Made by a program: the position numbers and the translations under genes | Shown: positions 16,590-24,559 of the stretch, piece after piece | How positions within the stretch are numbered: the first letter of the stretch is position 1 | Layout of the letters: each line of letters begins with the position of its first letter | Notes under the pieces: model-generated | What the model was told of the DNA's origin: nothing | Databases searched by the model: none | The model's input: only the letters and a program-made list of their open reading frames with translations | Assembly: GCA_902762565.1 (NCBI GenBank) | Contig: CACWOS010000005.1 | Location: 19,996 to 83,995, forward strand | Reading direction: 5' to 3' | Length of the DNA: 64,000 nt | DNA from: an uncultured Prevotellaceae bacterium | Lineage (GTDB): Bacteria > Bacteroidota > Bacteroidia > Bacteroidales > Bacteroidaceae

Positions 16590-17075
16590 ATGGAAACAAA
16601 AGACAGAATTCGCATGATTATGGAGGATCAACACATGACCCAACAAGTGTTCGCAGATTTCCTCCAGCAGTCACCTGCTACCCTTAGTAGTATTTTCAAT
16701 GGACGTACCCGTCCTACCCTTCAAGTGATAGATGCTATCAAAACGAAAATTCCTGACATCAGTATCGAGTGGTTGCTCTATGGTACGGGCGACATGTATA
16801 CCTCCCACCCTCAAGACTCTGATGAGTCAGTTTTGGGTGGTCAGATGCCAAATCAAGAACCGACCTTAAATTTTGATTCCCCTCTTCCTGTTAATACGAT
16901 GATGCATCAAAATGTTGGTCCGACAGTCGGCTTTCAGCAGGGTGTAAAAACTACACACGCTCAAATTCCTCATGAAGAAATTAAAATAATAGAGAAACAG
17001 CCCAGAAAAGTCACGGAAATCCGTGTTTATTACGATGACCAAACGTATGAAACCTTTGTACCAGCTAAAAAATAG
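16590..17075 (+). CDS. XRE-family helix-turn-helix protein
   Basis: 161 residues. An N-terminal Cro/C1-type HTH (about 5-65): IRMIMEDQHMTQQVFADFL, then the recognition segment SPATLSSIFNGRTRPT and the IEWLLYGTGDM tail typical of this class. The middle (about 75-125) is low-complexity, rich in Pro/Gln/Asn and probably flexible; the C-terminal 30 residues form a predicted short beta unit (TEIRVYYDDQTYETFVPAKK). DNA-binding regulator; target unknown. The preceding AT-rich spacer with a 13-bp inverted repeat is a possible operator. The following lipoprotein gene has its own promoter. Confidence 0.85.
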   Translation: METKDRIRMIMEDQHMTQQVFADFLQQSPATLSSIFNGRTRPTLQVIDAIKTKIPDISIEWLLYGTGDMYTSHPQDSDESVLGGQMPNQEPTLNFDSPLPVNTMMHQNVGPTVGFQQGVKTTHAQIPHEEIKIIEKQPRKVTEIRVYYDDQTYETFVPAKK

Positions 17076-17082
17076 TGCTTTT

Positions 17083-17117
17083 TTTGATGGAATAATCAAA
17101 AAATCTTCTTATCTTTG
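17083..17117 (+). promoter_or_regulatory. promoter of the lipoprotein gene
   Basis: TTTG (17083-17086), 23-bp spacer, TATCTTTG (17110-17117), about 40 nt before the ATG at 17157. Confidence 0.6.
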
Positions 17118-17156
17118 CAGAAAATCTGCATAAAAAGTGTTTTTAAACTAAAAACG

Positions 17157-18113
17157 ATGAAGAAGCTATATGTTTGGTCAAGTACTTTGATGTTTGCTCT
17201 GGTGATTGTCTTTTTGCCTTCGTCCTGTACGCTTCCCTGGGCTAGCGAGGATGACGAGTTTAACATCACGTCGAAGTTTAAGGCTACCTGGAACATCCAC
17301 GAGAAGATGGATAACCATTCTGATGGAAGCATTACTTACCATTCTGTCCAATGGGGTGGCTTGGTTGGCTTGGTGAAGGAGCACAATTTGCCAGTCGACT
17401 GGAGTCGTTATGAGTCAGTAACCTTCGAGTTTGAGGACTCCACCAAGGTAGAAACGCAAATCTTGCTTGCTGGTACCTTGCGCGCATGGGGAAGAAAAGG
17501 TATTATGAGGCTTCCATGCTATTTTGACGGGGTTGACGTGAGACAAATAGATCAGGTGGTGTTGCAGACTGCTAAGCCCACAACACTGACCATCAAACGC
17601 GTAATGCTCTCTCCTGCAACAACTTCCTGGGATTCTAAGCCCATATGGGAAGGAGAGTGTGTGTTTGGCAATTGGGAGGGTGGTTTCGTCATCAAGCCCG
17701 AACAGTTTTCGACAGCAATAGAGGGTGATAAGCTTGAGTTTGTCTTTACGACAGACTGTAGTGATCCCAAACGTACCTATTGGCAGATTAAGACGGTTTA
17801 CAATACGACGACCAATACGCTTGAGGGCAATTATAACGAGCAGAACGACTGGGGCTGTGCACAGGTAGGCCAGACAGCTACGACGTATCGAATTGTACTG
17901 ACTGCGAAAGATGTGAAACAGCTTAAGAAAGTGGGTCTGTTTGTTAATGGTTATTATGTTAACGTGACGCAAGTGAACTTGTTGCGCAAGGGTGTCAATG
18001 CGTCCGAGGAAGGTTCGACGGGGGAGGTCGGCATTCATGCCAACACTCACACTGGCGCGGAGTCCAATGCTGATGCTAGTGAGAATACTGATGCTGACCA
18101 AAAAGAGAATTAG
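17157..18113 (+). CDS. hypothetical lipoprotein with two beta-sandwich-like halves
   Basis: 318 residues from the ATG at 17157; the longer frame from 17115 starts inside the promoter region. A lipoprotein signal is clear, with lipobox LPSSC at about residue 24. The mature part seems to be two similar beta-rich units: about 40-155 (ending TLTIKRVML) and about 160-285 (IWEGECVFGNWEGGF ... YVNVTQVNLL). Each ends in a strand of similar pattern, as in carbohydrate-binding-like domains of Bacteroidetes surface lipoproteins; that role is inference. The C-terminal 35 residues are a low-complexity Glu/Asn/Asp/Thr tail. Confidence 0.75.
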   Translation: MKKLYVWSSTLMFALVIVFLPSSCTLPWASEDDEFNITSKFKATWNIHEKMDNHSDGSITYHSVQWGGLVGLVKEHNLPVDWSRYESVTFEFEDSTKVETQILLAGTLRAWGRKGIMRLPCYFDGVDVRQIDQVVLQTAKPTTLTIKRVMLSPATTSWDSKPIWEGECVFGNWEGGFVIKPEQFSTAIEGDKLEFVFTTDCSDPKRTYWQIKTVYNTTTNTLEGNYNEQNDWGCAQVGQTATTYRIVLTAKDVKQLKKVGLFVNGYYVNVTQVNLLRKGVNASEEGSTGEVGIHANTHTGAESNADASENTDADQKEN

Positions 18114-18161
18114 TGATAGCATATTATGCCTTATATATAATATATAAATAGGTATAAATAG

Positions 18162-18201
18162 AAGCGGGAAGTGCCAGTGCAGCACTCCCCGCTTTCTTTT
18201 T
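18162..18201 (+). terminator. terminator between lipoprotein gene and rpiB
   Basis: A 13-bp stem with one mismatch (18162-18174 pairs with 18182-18194) followed by a T-rich run; it can serve the plus-strand lipoprotein gene and overlaps the convergent rpiB stop. Confidence 0.75.
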
Positions 18202-18640
18202 ACTTAACGGGAATCTTATCCACGCGCTTCTGATGGCGTCCGCCTTCGAAGGTAGCGGTAAAGAACTCGTCCATAATCTTGCGAGCCATGTTGTTGTCGA
18301 TGAAACGACCAGGCATGACGAGTACGTTGGCATCGTTGTGCTGACGGATGAGATGGGCAATCTCAGGAATCCAGCACAGACCTGCGCGCACCTGCTGGTG
18401 CTTGTTCAGCGTAATGCTGATGCCTTCGCCAGAACCGCAGATGGCGATACCAGGATAGACCTCACCACTCTCGATGCCCTCAGCAAGAGCATGACCAAAG
18501 TCGGGATAATCGACAGAGGCGTCACTCCAAGTACCGTAGTCCTTATAGGGGTAGCCCTTCTCTTCCAAGTACTGGAGCACGAACTTCTTAAGTGGGTAGC
18601 CTGCATGATCGCAGGCTACACCTACAGTCTTTACTTCCAT
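18200..18640 (-). CDS. rpiB: ribose 5-phosphate isomerase B
   Basis: 146 residues. RpiB/LacAB fold enzyme interconverting ribose 5-phosphate and ribulose 5-phosphate in the non-oxidative pentose phosphate pathway. Motifs: VACDHAGYPLK at the N-terminus, the catalytic cysteine in ICGSGEGISI and the anion-binding N-K-H segment, RxGLCW, and the terminal GGRHQKRVDKI. It follows the transketolase gene with 31 bp between them, filled by AATTATCA-like iterated words; both belong to the same pathway and are probably one operon. Confidence 0.96.
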   Translation of the reverse strand: MEVKTVGVACDHAGYPLKKFVLQYLEEKGYPYKDYGTWSDASVDYPDFGHALAEGIESGEVYPGIAICGSGEGISITLNKHQQVRAGLCWIPEIAHLIRQHNDANVLVMPGRFIDNNMARKIMDEFFTATFEGGRHQKRVDKIPVK

Positions 18641-18671
18641 AGATAATTAATTATCAATTGTCAATTATCAA

Positions 18672-20684
18672 TTAAGCTAAGAGTTTCTTGACCTGCTCGT
18701 AAACGTTCTGGCCAGTGAAGCCTAGTTTCTCGTCGAGCACCTTGTAAGGAGCAGAGAAACCGAAGCTTTCGAGACCCCATACGGTGCCGTCTGCACCTAC
18801 CAGACCCTCGAGGTTTACAGGCAGACCAGCGGTCAGACCGAACTTCTTCTTGCCTGCGGGCAGCACGCTCTGCTGATACTCCTTGCTCTGTGAGCGGAAG
18901 AGACCCTCAGAAGGAACGCTGACCACGCGGGTCTTGATGCCGTCTGCAGCCAGCAGCTTAGCGCCAGCCTCCAGAGTAGAAACCTCAGAACCTGAAGCCA
19001 ACAGGATGACGTCGTAGTTCTCGTCTGAGCCAGCTACAACGTAAGCACCCTTGGTAGCCTGGTTGTAGTCGTTGCCCTCGGGTAGCATCTCGATGTTCTG
19101 ACGAGAGAAAATGAGAGCTGTAGGCGTATCAACGTTCTCCATAGCCATGCGCCAGCAAACGGTGGTCTCTTCAGCATCAGCAGGACGAACTACCAATACA
19201 GAGTTCTTGCCGTGGTGGTTCTTCAGCTTCTCCATCAGACGGATCTGTGCCTCCTGCTCAACAGGCTCATGCGTAGGACCATCCTCACCAACGCGGAATG
19301 CATCGTGCGTCCAGATGAACTTCACAGGCAGCTCCATCAGAGCAGCCATACGTACGGCGGGCTTCATGTAGTCAGAGAATACGAAGAAGGTACCGCAAGC
19401 GGGGATGACACCACCGTGCAGAGCCATACCGATACAGCAGCAAGCCATAGTCAGCTCAGCCACACCAGCCTCGAAGAAAGCACCGCTGAAGTCACCACGA
19501 ACGATGTCCTTGGTCTTCTTCAGGAAGCCATTGGTGTTATCTGAATTGCTCAGGTCAGCAGAAGCACAAATCATGTTGGGCACCTGCTCAGCCAGCTGAC
19601 CCAGAACAGCAGCACTTGCACTACGAGTAGCGCTACCAGCCTTCTGCTCAACCTTGCTCCAGTCGATAACAGGAGCCTTGCCACTGAACCACTCCTCGAG
19701 CTGCTTAGCCTGCTCGGGATGACCCTTGGCCCACTCAGCCTTCTCAGCGTAGCGCTGAGCCACAATCTTCTTCAGTTCCTCACGACGCTTTGCATAAAGC
19801 TCCTGCACTTCTGGGAAAATCTGGAATGGATTCTCAGGATCGGCACCCAGGTTCTTCATGGTGTTGATGTAAGCATCGCCTCCGAGAGGAGCACCGTGAG
19901 TAGCGCAGTTGCTCTCGTAAGAGCTGTTGTCAGCCTTACGGGCACCCTTACCCATGATACAGTGGCCAATAATCAGACTTGGACGCTCCTTCTCAGCCTG
20001 AGCCTTCTTGATAGCCTCACGGATCTGATCTACGTCGTTACCGTCAATCTTCTGAACATACCAGCCCCAAGCCTCGTACTTCTTGGCAGTATCCTCGCAG
20101 GTAACCACCTCAGTCTTGGTAGACAGCTGGATATCGTTAGCATCGTAGAACATGATGAGGTTGTCCAGCCCCAGGTTACCAGCGATACGACCAGCACCCT
20201 GAGAAATCTCCTCCTGCACACCACCGTCAGAGATGTATGCATAGATGGTCTGGTTCATGACATTGCCCAGACGAGCCTTCAGGAACTTAGCAGCGATAGC
20301 AGCACCTACAGCGAAGGTGTGACCCTGACCCAGAGGACCAGAGGTGTTCTCAATGCCACGCTCAATCTCGCGCTCGGGGTGACCAGGAGTCACAGAACCC
20401 CACTGACGCAGATTCTTCAGATCCTCGAGAGTATATTTGCCAATAAGGGCGAGCTGGCTGTACAACATTGGAGCCATGTGACCTGGATCGAGGAAGAAAC
20501 GGTCTCTTCCTTCCCATGCGGGATTCTCAGGATCGTAAACCAAGAACTCACTGTACAGGGTGTTGATGAAATCTGCACCACCCATAGCACCGCCGGGGTG
20601 ACCCGACTTTGCCTTTTCAACCATCGAAGCAGCGAGGATACGGATGTTGTCCGCTGCCATGTTCATTACTTTGTTGTCGTTCAT
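18672..20684 (-). CDS. tkt: transketolase
   Basis: 670 residues, full length. Thiamine-diphosphate enzyme moving two-carbon units between sugar phosphates. N-terminal features: KAKSGHPGGAMG, GPLGQG, and the ThDP motif, here SDGGVQEE (the usual GDG is SDG, as I recall for other Bacteroidetes). The pyrimidine-binding domain shows THDAFRVGEDGPTHEPVEQ. The C-terminal domain ends PVNLEGLVGADGT and a FGxS-like GLESFGFSAP. First gene of the tkt-rpiB operon; a -7-like TATATTTG lies at 20742-20749 on this strand, without a clear -33. Confidence 0.96.
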   Translation of the reverse strand: MNDNKVMNMAADNIRILAASMVEKAKSGHPGGAMGGADFINTLYSEFLVYDPENPAWEGRDRFFLDPGHMAPMLYSQLALIGKYTLEDLKNLRQWGSVTPGHPEREIERGIENTSGPLGQGHTFAVGAAIAAKFLKARLGNVMNQTIYAYISDGGVQEEISQGAGRIAGNLGLDNLIMFYDANDIQLSTKTEVVTCEDTAKKYEAWGWYVQKIDGNDVDQIREAIKKAQAEKERPSLIIGHCIMGKGARKADNSSYESNCATHGAPLGGDAYINTMKNLGADPENPFQIFPEVQELYAKRREELKKIVAQRYAEKAEWAKGHPEQAKQLEEWFSGKAPVIDWSKVEQKAGSATRSASAAVLGQLAEQVPNMICASADLSNSDNTNGFLKKTKDIVRGDFSGAFFEAGVAELTMACCCIGMALHGGVIPACGTFFVFSDYMKPAVRMAALMELPVKFIWTHDAFRVGEDGPTHEPVEQEAQIRLMEKLKNHHGKNSVLVVRPADAEETTVCWRMAMENVDTPTALIFSRQNIEMLPEGNDYNQATKGAYVVAGSDENYDVILLASGSEVSTLEAGAKLLAADGIKTRVVSVPSEGLFRSQSKEYQQSVLPAGKKKFGLTAGLPVNLEGLVGADGTVWGLESFGFSAPYKVLDEKLGFTGQNVYEQVKKLLA

Positions 20685-20741
20685 AAATCAAAAAATAGTT
20701 ATTTAAGTTGTTATAAACATGTCTTTTTATGAAAACTTCTG

Positions 20742-20749
20742 CAAATATA
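20742..20749 (-). promoter_or_regulatory. -7 box of the tkt-rpiB operon
   Basis: TATATTTG on the minus strand, about 57 nt before the ATG at 20684. No TTTG at proper distance was found, so this is tentative. Confidence 0.4.
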
Positions 20750-20918
20750 ATCAAAAAATTCCAATCTGCCTAATTTTTTTATGTTATTATTCATTAATGA
20801 GACTCTAGAAAAGCATTTTGATACAAATTGAAACACTCTCAACACGTTTTTTGTAGTCGAAAATGATGAATTAACTTTTTTTTAAATACAAAAGTATATC
20901 AGTGTCGAAAAAAATTAC

Positions 20919-20926
20919 TATATTTG
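20919..20926 (+). promoter_or_regulatory. -7 box of the HTH-DPP III-alkylation repair operon
   Basis: TATATTTG, 23 nt before the ATG at 20950. The -33 element is not obvious, which could mean activator dependence. Confidence 0.45.
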
Positions 20927-20949
20927 CATCGTAAAAACAAATTAGGGTT

Positions 20950-21417
20950 ATGGCAAAGTACAACATTACAGAAAAAAAGGAAAAAGAGGCCGTATATCGG
21001 TCCCTTGTGAGCCCTAAGTTGATGGACGAGATGAAGGACCGTATCCTTGAAATCATCGTCATGCAGAAAAAGTATAAGGACAAAGATTATTCAGCCAAAA
21101 AACTTGCCGACGACTTGGGAACTAACACCCGTTACATTTCTGCTGTGGTGAATGTAAGGTTTCACATGAACTACACTTCGTTCGTCAACAAATTCCGTAT
21201 TGAGGAAGCGATGGCTATTTTGGTGGATCGTCGTTATCAGGATCTACGTATTGAGGAAGTGAGCGATATGGTGGGATTCTCTAATCGCCAGTCGTTTTAT
21301 GCTTCGTTCTACAAGTTGATGAAGATGACTCCACGCGACTATCGTATTCAGCATTCGAATTTTGTCACAGAGAGGGCTAAGCTGAAAAAGAAAGCAGCAA
21401 AAAAAGGTACTGAATGA
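20950..21417 (+). CDS. AraC-type HTH DNA-binding protein
   Basis: 155 residues. The C-terminal half has two helix-turn-helix units in AraC style: the first around YSAKKLADDLGTNTRYISAV (about 48-68), the second ending in the signature VGFSNRQSFYASFYKLMKMTPRDYR (about 115-138). There is no ligand-binding domain; only a short charged N-terminus precedes. The gene overlaps the following DPP III gene by four bases (ATGA). Possibly it controls its own operon; the signal is unknown. Confidence 0.85.
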   Translation: MAKYNITEKKEKEAVYRSLVSPKLMDEMKDRILEIIVMQKKYKDKDYSAKKLADDLGTNTRYISAVVNVRFHMNYTSFVNKFRIEEAMAILVDRRYQDLRIEEVSDMVGFSNRQSFYASFYKLMKMTPRDYRIQHSNFVTERAKLKKKAAKKGTE

Positions 21418-23360
21418 TGAAGTATCAAGACGAACGTTTTGCTGATTTACAATTGCTCAGATACCGATTGACGGGATTTGAGCAATTGTCTTTATGTCAG
21501 AAACAGCTAATTTATTATCTGTCGAAAGCTACGCTCTATGGGCGCGACATTACTTTCGACCAGTTTGGAAAGTATAATCTTCGTATCCGCAAGATGCTGG
21601 AGGCTGTCTATACAGACTTGACCATCGACCATGAAAGCAACGATTTCCTAGCGATGGAAATCTACTTGAAGCGTCTATGGTTCTCAAACGGCATCTATCA
21701 CCATTATGCTTGTGATAAGTTTGAGCCAGGATTCAGCCAAGACTGGTTAAGACGAGCTGTCTGTCAGGTGGATGCAAGCAAGCTGCCATTGAAAAACCAT
21801 GAATCTGTCGAGCAAATGATGGATGAGCTTTTCCCTGTCATCTTCGACAAGGATGTATTGCCCAAACGTGTCAATAAGGCTGATGGCGAGGACTTGGTGG
21901 CAACTTCTGCCTGCAATTTCTATGATGGTGTGACGCAACAGGAAGCAGAAGCCTACTATCAGCAACTAAAGCACGATGCAGTTGATGATAGGCAGCCTGT
22001 ATCCTATGGACTCAATTCTACATTGGTCAAGGACGATGCTGGTATCCACGAGGTGGTATGGTCGGCTGATGGGCGTTATGCCAATACCATCCGCCATATC
22101 GTCTATTGGTTGGAGAAGGCCAAGACTGTGGCTGAGAACGAGAAGCAGGCTCGCGTGATAGGGCACCTTATTAATTATTATAAGACGGGCGACTTACGTG
22201 TGTTCAACGACTACTGCATAGAGTGGGTTGGCGAGCATGATGGCAGGATAGATTTCGTCAATGGCTTTATAGAGGTCTATGGCGACCCGTTAGGACTGAA
22301 AGGTTCGTGGGAGGGTATTGTGGAGTATAAGGATCTGGAGGCTACCAAGCGTACCCAGACCATCAGCCAGAATGCTCAGTGGTTCGAAGACCATTCGCCC
22401 GTCGACCCTCGTTTCCGTAAACCCCATGTAAAGGGTGTCACCGCCAATGCCATTTGTGCAGCCATGCTGGGTGGCGACGAATATCCTTCTACGGCTATCG
22501 GCATCAACCTGCCCAATGCTGACTGGATTCGTGCTGAGCATGGTTCTAAGAGCATCACTATTTCGAATATTACTGATGCTTACAATAAGGCAGCTCATGG
22601 TAGTGGCTTCAAAGAAGAGTTTGTCATCGACGAGGCTACGCTCGCGCTGATAGAGAAGTATGGCGATATCTGTGACGATCTGCATACCGACCTGCATGAA
22701 TGCCTGGGACATGGTAGCGGGCAACTGTTGCCTGGTACAGACCCTGATGCACTGAAAGCTTATGGCAATACGATTGAGGAGGCGCGTGCCGACCTCTTCG
22801 GGCTCTATTATATTGCAGACCAAAAGCTGATTGACCTTGGACTCGTGCCTGATGCCGAAGCGTATAAGTCGCAGTATTACAGCTACATCATGAATGGTCT
22901 GATGACGCAACTCATTCGTATTGAGCCTGGTCGTCAGATTGAAGAGGCCCACATGCGCAATCGTGCTCTGATAGCCCATTGGTGTTATGAGCAGGGTGGG
23001 GACGTCATTACGATGGAGAAGCGCGATGGCAAGACTTTTGTACGTATCAGCGACTACGAGGCCCTACGTGGACTCTTTGCACGCTTGTTGGCTGAGATTC
23101 AGCGTATTAAGAGTGAGGGTGATTATGAGGCTGCCCGTCAGATGGTGGAGCGCTATGCTATTAAGGTCGATGCGGAATTGCATCAGGAGGTGCTCGATCG
23201 TTATAAACAGCTCAACTTAGCCCCTTATAAAGGCTTTATCAATCCGCAGCTCATTCCCGTTCTCGACGATAATGGCGACATCTGTGATATTACAGTGAGC
23301 TATTCTGAAAGTTATGTTCACCAAATGTTACGTTATGGACAAGAATACGGTACCCTCTAA
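21414..23360 (+). CDS. dipeptidyl peptidase III (M49 metallopeptidase)
   Basis: 648 residues. Zinc exopeptidase releasing dipeptides from the N-terminus of short peptides. The zinc motif is HECLGH (428-433), the bacterial variant of the eukaryotic HELLGH, and the third ligand is in EEARAD (about 455-460). No signal peptide is present, so it acts in the cytoplasm. Two starts are possible (21414 or 21417, ATGATG); both overlap the upstream HTH gene. Its 3' end overlaps the alkylation-repair gene by 26 bp, so three genes form a tightly coupled operon. Confidence 0.93.
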   Translation: MMKYQDERFADLQLLRYRLTGFEQLSLCQKQLIYYLSKATLYGRDITFDQFGKYNLRIRKMLEAVYTDLTIDHESNDFLAMEIYLKRLWFSNGIYHHYACDKFEPGFSQDWLRRAVCQVDASKLPLKNHESVEQMMDELFPVIFDKDVLPKRVNKADGEDLVATSACNFYDGVTQQEAEAYYQQLKHDAVDDRQPVSYGLNSTLVKDDAGIHEVVWSADGRYANTIRHIVYWLEKAKTVAENEKQARVIGHLINYYKTGDLRVFNDYCIEWVGEHDGRIDFVNGFIEVYGDPLGLKGSWEGIVEYKDLEATKRTQTISQNAQWFEDHSPVDPRFRKPHVKGVTANAICAAMLGGDEYPSTAIGINLPNADWIRAEHGSKSITISNITDAYNKAAHGSGFKEEFVIDEATLALIEKYGDICDDLHTDLHECLGHGSGQLLPGTDPDALKAYGNTIEEARADLFGLYYIADQKLIDLGLVPDAEAYKSQYYSYIMNGLMTQLIRIEPGRQIEEAHMRNRALIAHWCYEQGGDVITMEKRDGKTFVRISDYEALRGLFARLLAEIQRIKSEGDYEAARQMVERYAIKVDAELHQEVLDRYKQLNLAPYKGFINPQLIPVLDDNGDICDITVSYSESYVHQMLRYGQEYGTL

Positions 23361-23985
23361 GGTCAAGGAAATCAAGCAGTCGTTTCGTCTGATGATGGAT
23401 GGCTCTGTAGCTCAGTCGATGCGCGACAAAGGCTTGAATTATCATCTTAATTGGGGGTCTACCTTGCCTCGTCTGAAGGCTAAGGCTGAGGAGCTAAAAA
23501 CTAGTAGCCAAGAGCCAATAGCTGACAGCCAATACGACCTTGCCATTGCTCTTTGGAAAGAGAATGTCCGTGAGTGTAAAATCCTGGCTACCATGCTGAT
23601 GCCGCCTGAGAAGATGTTGCCTGAAGTATGTGACATCTGGATGGAACAGATACCCTCACAGGAGATTGCAGAACAGGCTGCTTTCAATCTTTGGCAGCAT
23701 CTGCCTTATGCACCTGAGAAGGCCTACCAGTGGATTGCCAGCGATCAGGAGTACTATCAGCTTTGTGGCTTCCATGTGCTGTCACGACTCTTTATGAACG
23801 GTCAGGAACCTAACGAGCGAGGTATCAACGAGTTTATCGATCAGGCACTCTCTGCACTTCAGGGACCCTATATGTCAGTGCGCAAAGCGGCCATGCAAAG
23901 CATGCAGCACTTTGCAGAATTGGGTCTTGTATACGAGCGAATGGCAAAAAGTGCCACGAAATCCATCAATTTAGATATTTTTTAA
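23335..23985 (+). CDS. HEAT-like DNA alkylation repair family protein
   Basis: 216 residues from the ATG at 23335, which is inside the DPP III gene; the earlier start at 23314 would only add seven residues. The all-helical sequence resembles the AlkC/AlkD superfamily of HEAT-like repeats that scan DNA for alkylated bases (helices around CKILATMLM, EIAEQAAFNLWQHL, CGFHVLSRLF, VRKAAMQSMQHFAELG). I do not identify the AlkD Trp/Asp catalytic residues with certainty. Residues about 52-62 (SSQEPIADSQ) are encoded by iterated AGCCAATA-like words resembling intergenic filler. Confidence 0.7.
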   Translation: MDKNTVPSKVKEIKQSFRLMMDGSVAQSMRDKGLNYHLNWGSTLPRLKAKAEELKTSSQEPIADSQYDLAIALWKENVRECKILATMLMPPEKMLPEVCDIWMEQIPSQEIAEQAAFNLWQHLPYAPEKAYQWIASDQEYYQLCGFHVLSRLFMNGQEPNERGINEFIDQALSALQGPYMSVRKAAMQSMQHFAELGLVYERMAKSATKSINLDIF

Positions 23986-24017
23986 ATAATTCTTGCCTTA
24001 TTCTGAAGAAAAAGTAG

Positions 24018-24025
24018 TAATTTTG
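24018..24025 (+). promoter_or_regulatory. -7 box of the fur-purA operon
   Basis: TAATTTTG with a TTG at 23993-23995 (22-bp spacer), about 30 nt before the ATG at 24056. Confidence 0.5.
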
Positions 24026-24055
24026 TGCGGTTTTTAACCAATTTAACCACATAAA

Positions 24056-24559
24056 ATGAGAGAAAGCGATAAGGCTACGGTCAGAAACATACTGACCAGC
24101 TACTTGGAATTGAACAATCATCGCAAGACGCCTGAGCGCTATGCCATCTTGGATGCTGTCTACGGCATGAGTGGGCATTTTACGCTCGAGGAGTTGGGCG
24201 AGAAACTGAACGAGGAACTGCGATTTCCTGTCAGTCGGGCCACATTGTATAATACGTTGAAGCTCTTTATGGAGATGCGTCTGGTCATTCGCCACCGCTT
24301 TCAGGGCACGACGCGCTATGAGGCCTGTTATGCAAATAATAGCCACTGTCATCAGGTATGTACCATCTGTGGCAAGGTGACTGAGTTTAGGTCGGTTGCT
24401 GTGACGCGTGCCATCAAAGGCGTGCGTTCCAAACGTTTCCGTAAGGATGGCTTCAGCCTGTATGTCTATGGCGTGTGCAGCACTTGTCAGGCAAAGTTGA
24501 CTAAACAGCAGAGAAAACTAGAATTACAAAAAATAAAAGGTAACAATGAATCAAGGTAA
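24056..24559 (+). CDS. Fur-family metalloregulator
   Basis: 167 residues. Winged-helix DNA-binding domain (about 10-85, with the recognition helix near PVSRATLYNTLKLF) and a dimerisation domain with two structural-zinc CXXC pairs (CTICGKV and CSTCQAK). Members sense Fe, Zn, Mn or peroxide; the sequence does not fix which. A basic Lys/Arg-rich tail follows. Its last 14 bp overlap the start of purA, an unexpected regulator-enzyme coupling. Confidence 0.9.
   Translation: MRESDKATVRNILTSYLELNNHRKTPERYAILDAVYGMSGHFTLEELGEKLNEELRFPVSRATLYNTLKLFMEMRLVIRHRFQGTTRYEACYANNSHCHQVCTICGKVTEFRSVAVTRAIKGVRSKRFRKDGFSLYVYGVCSTCQAKLTKQQRKLELQKIKGNNESR

Noticed and set aside
19719-20732. 337-codon open frame antisense to transketolase
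   Set aside because: Shadow of the tkt gene; no family features, and it runs into the tkt promoter region.
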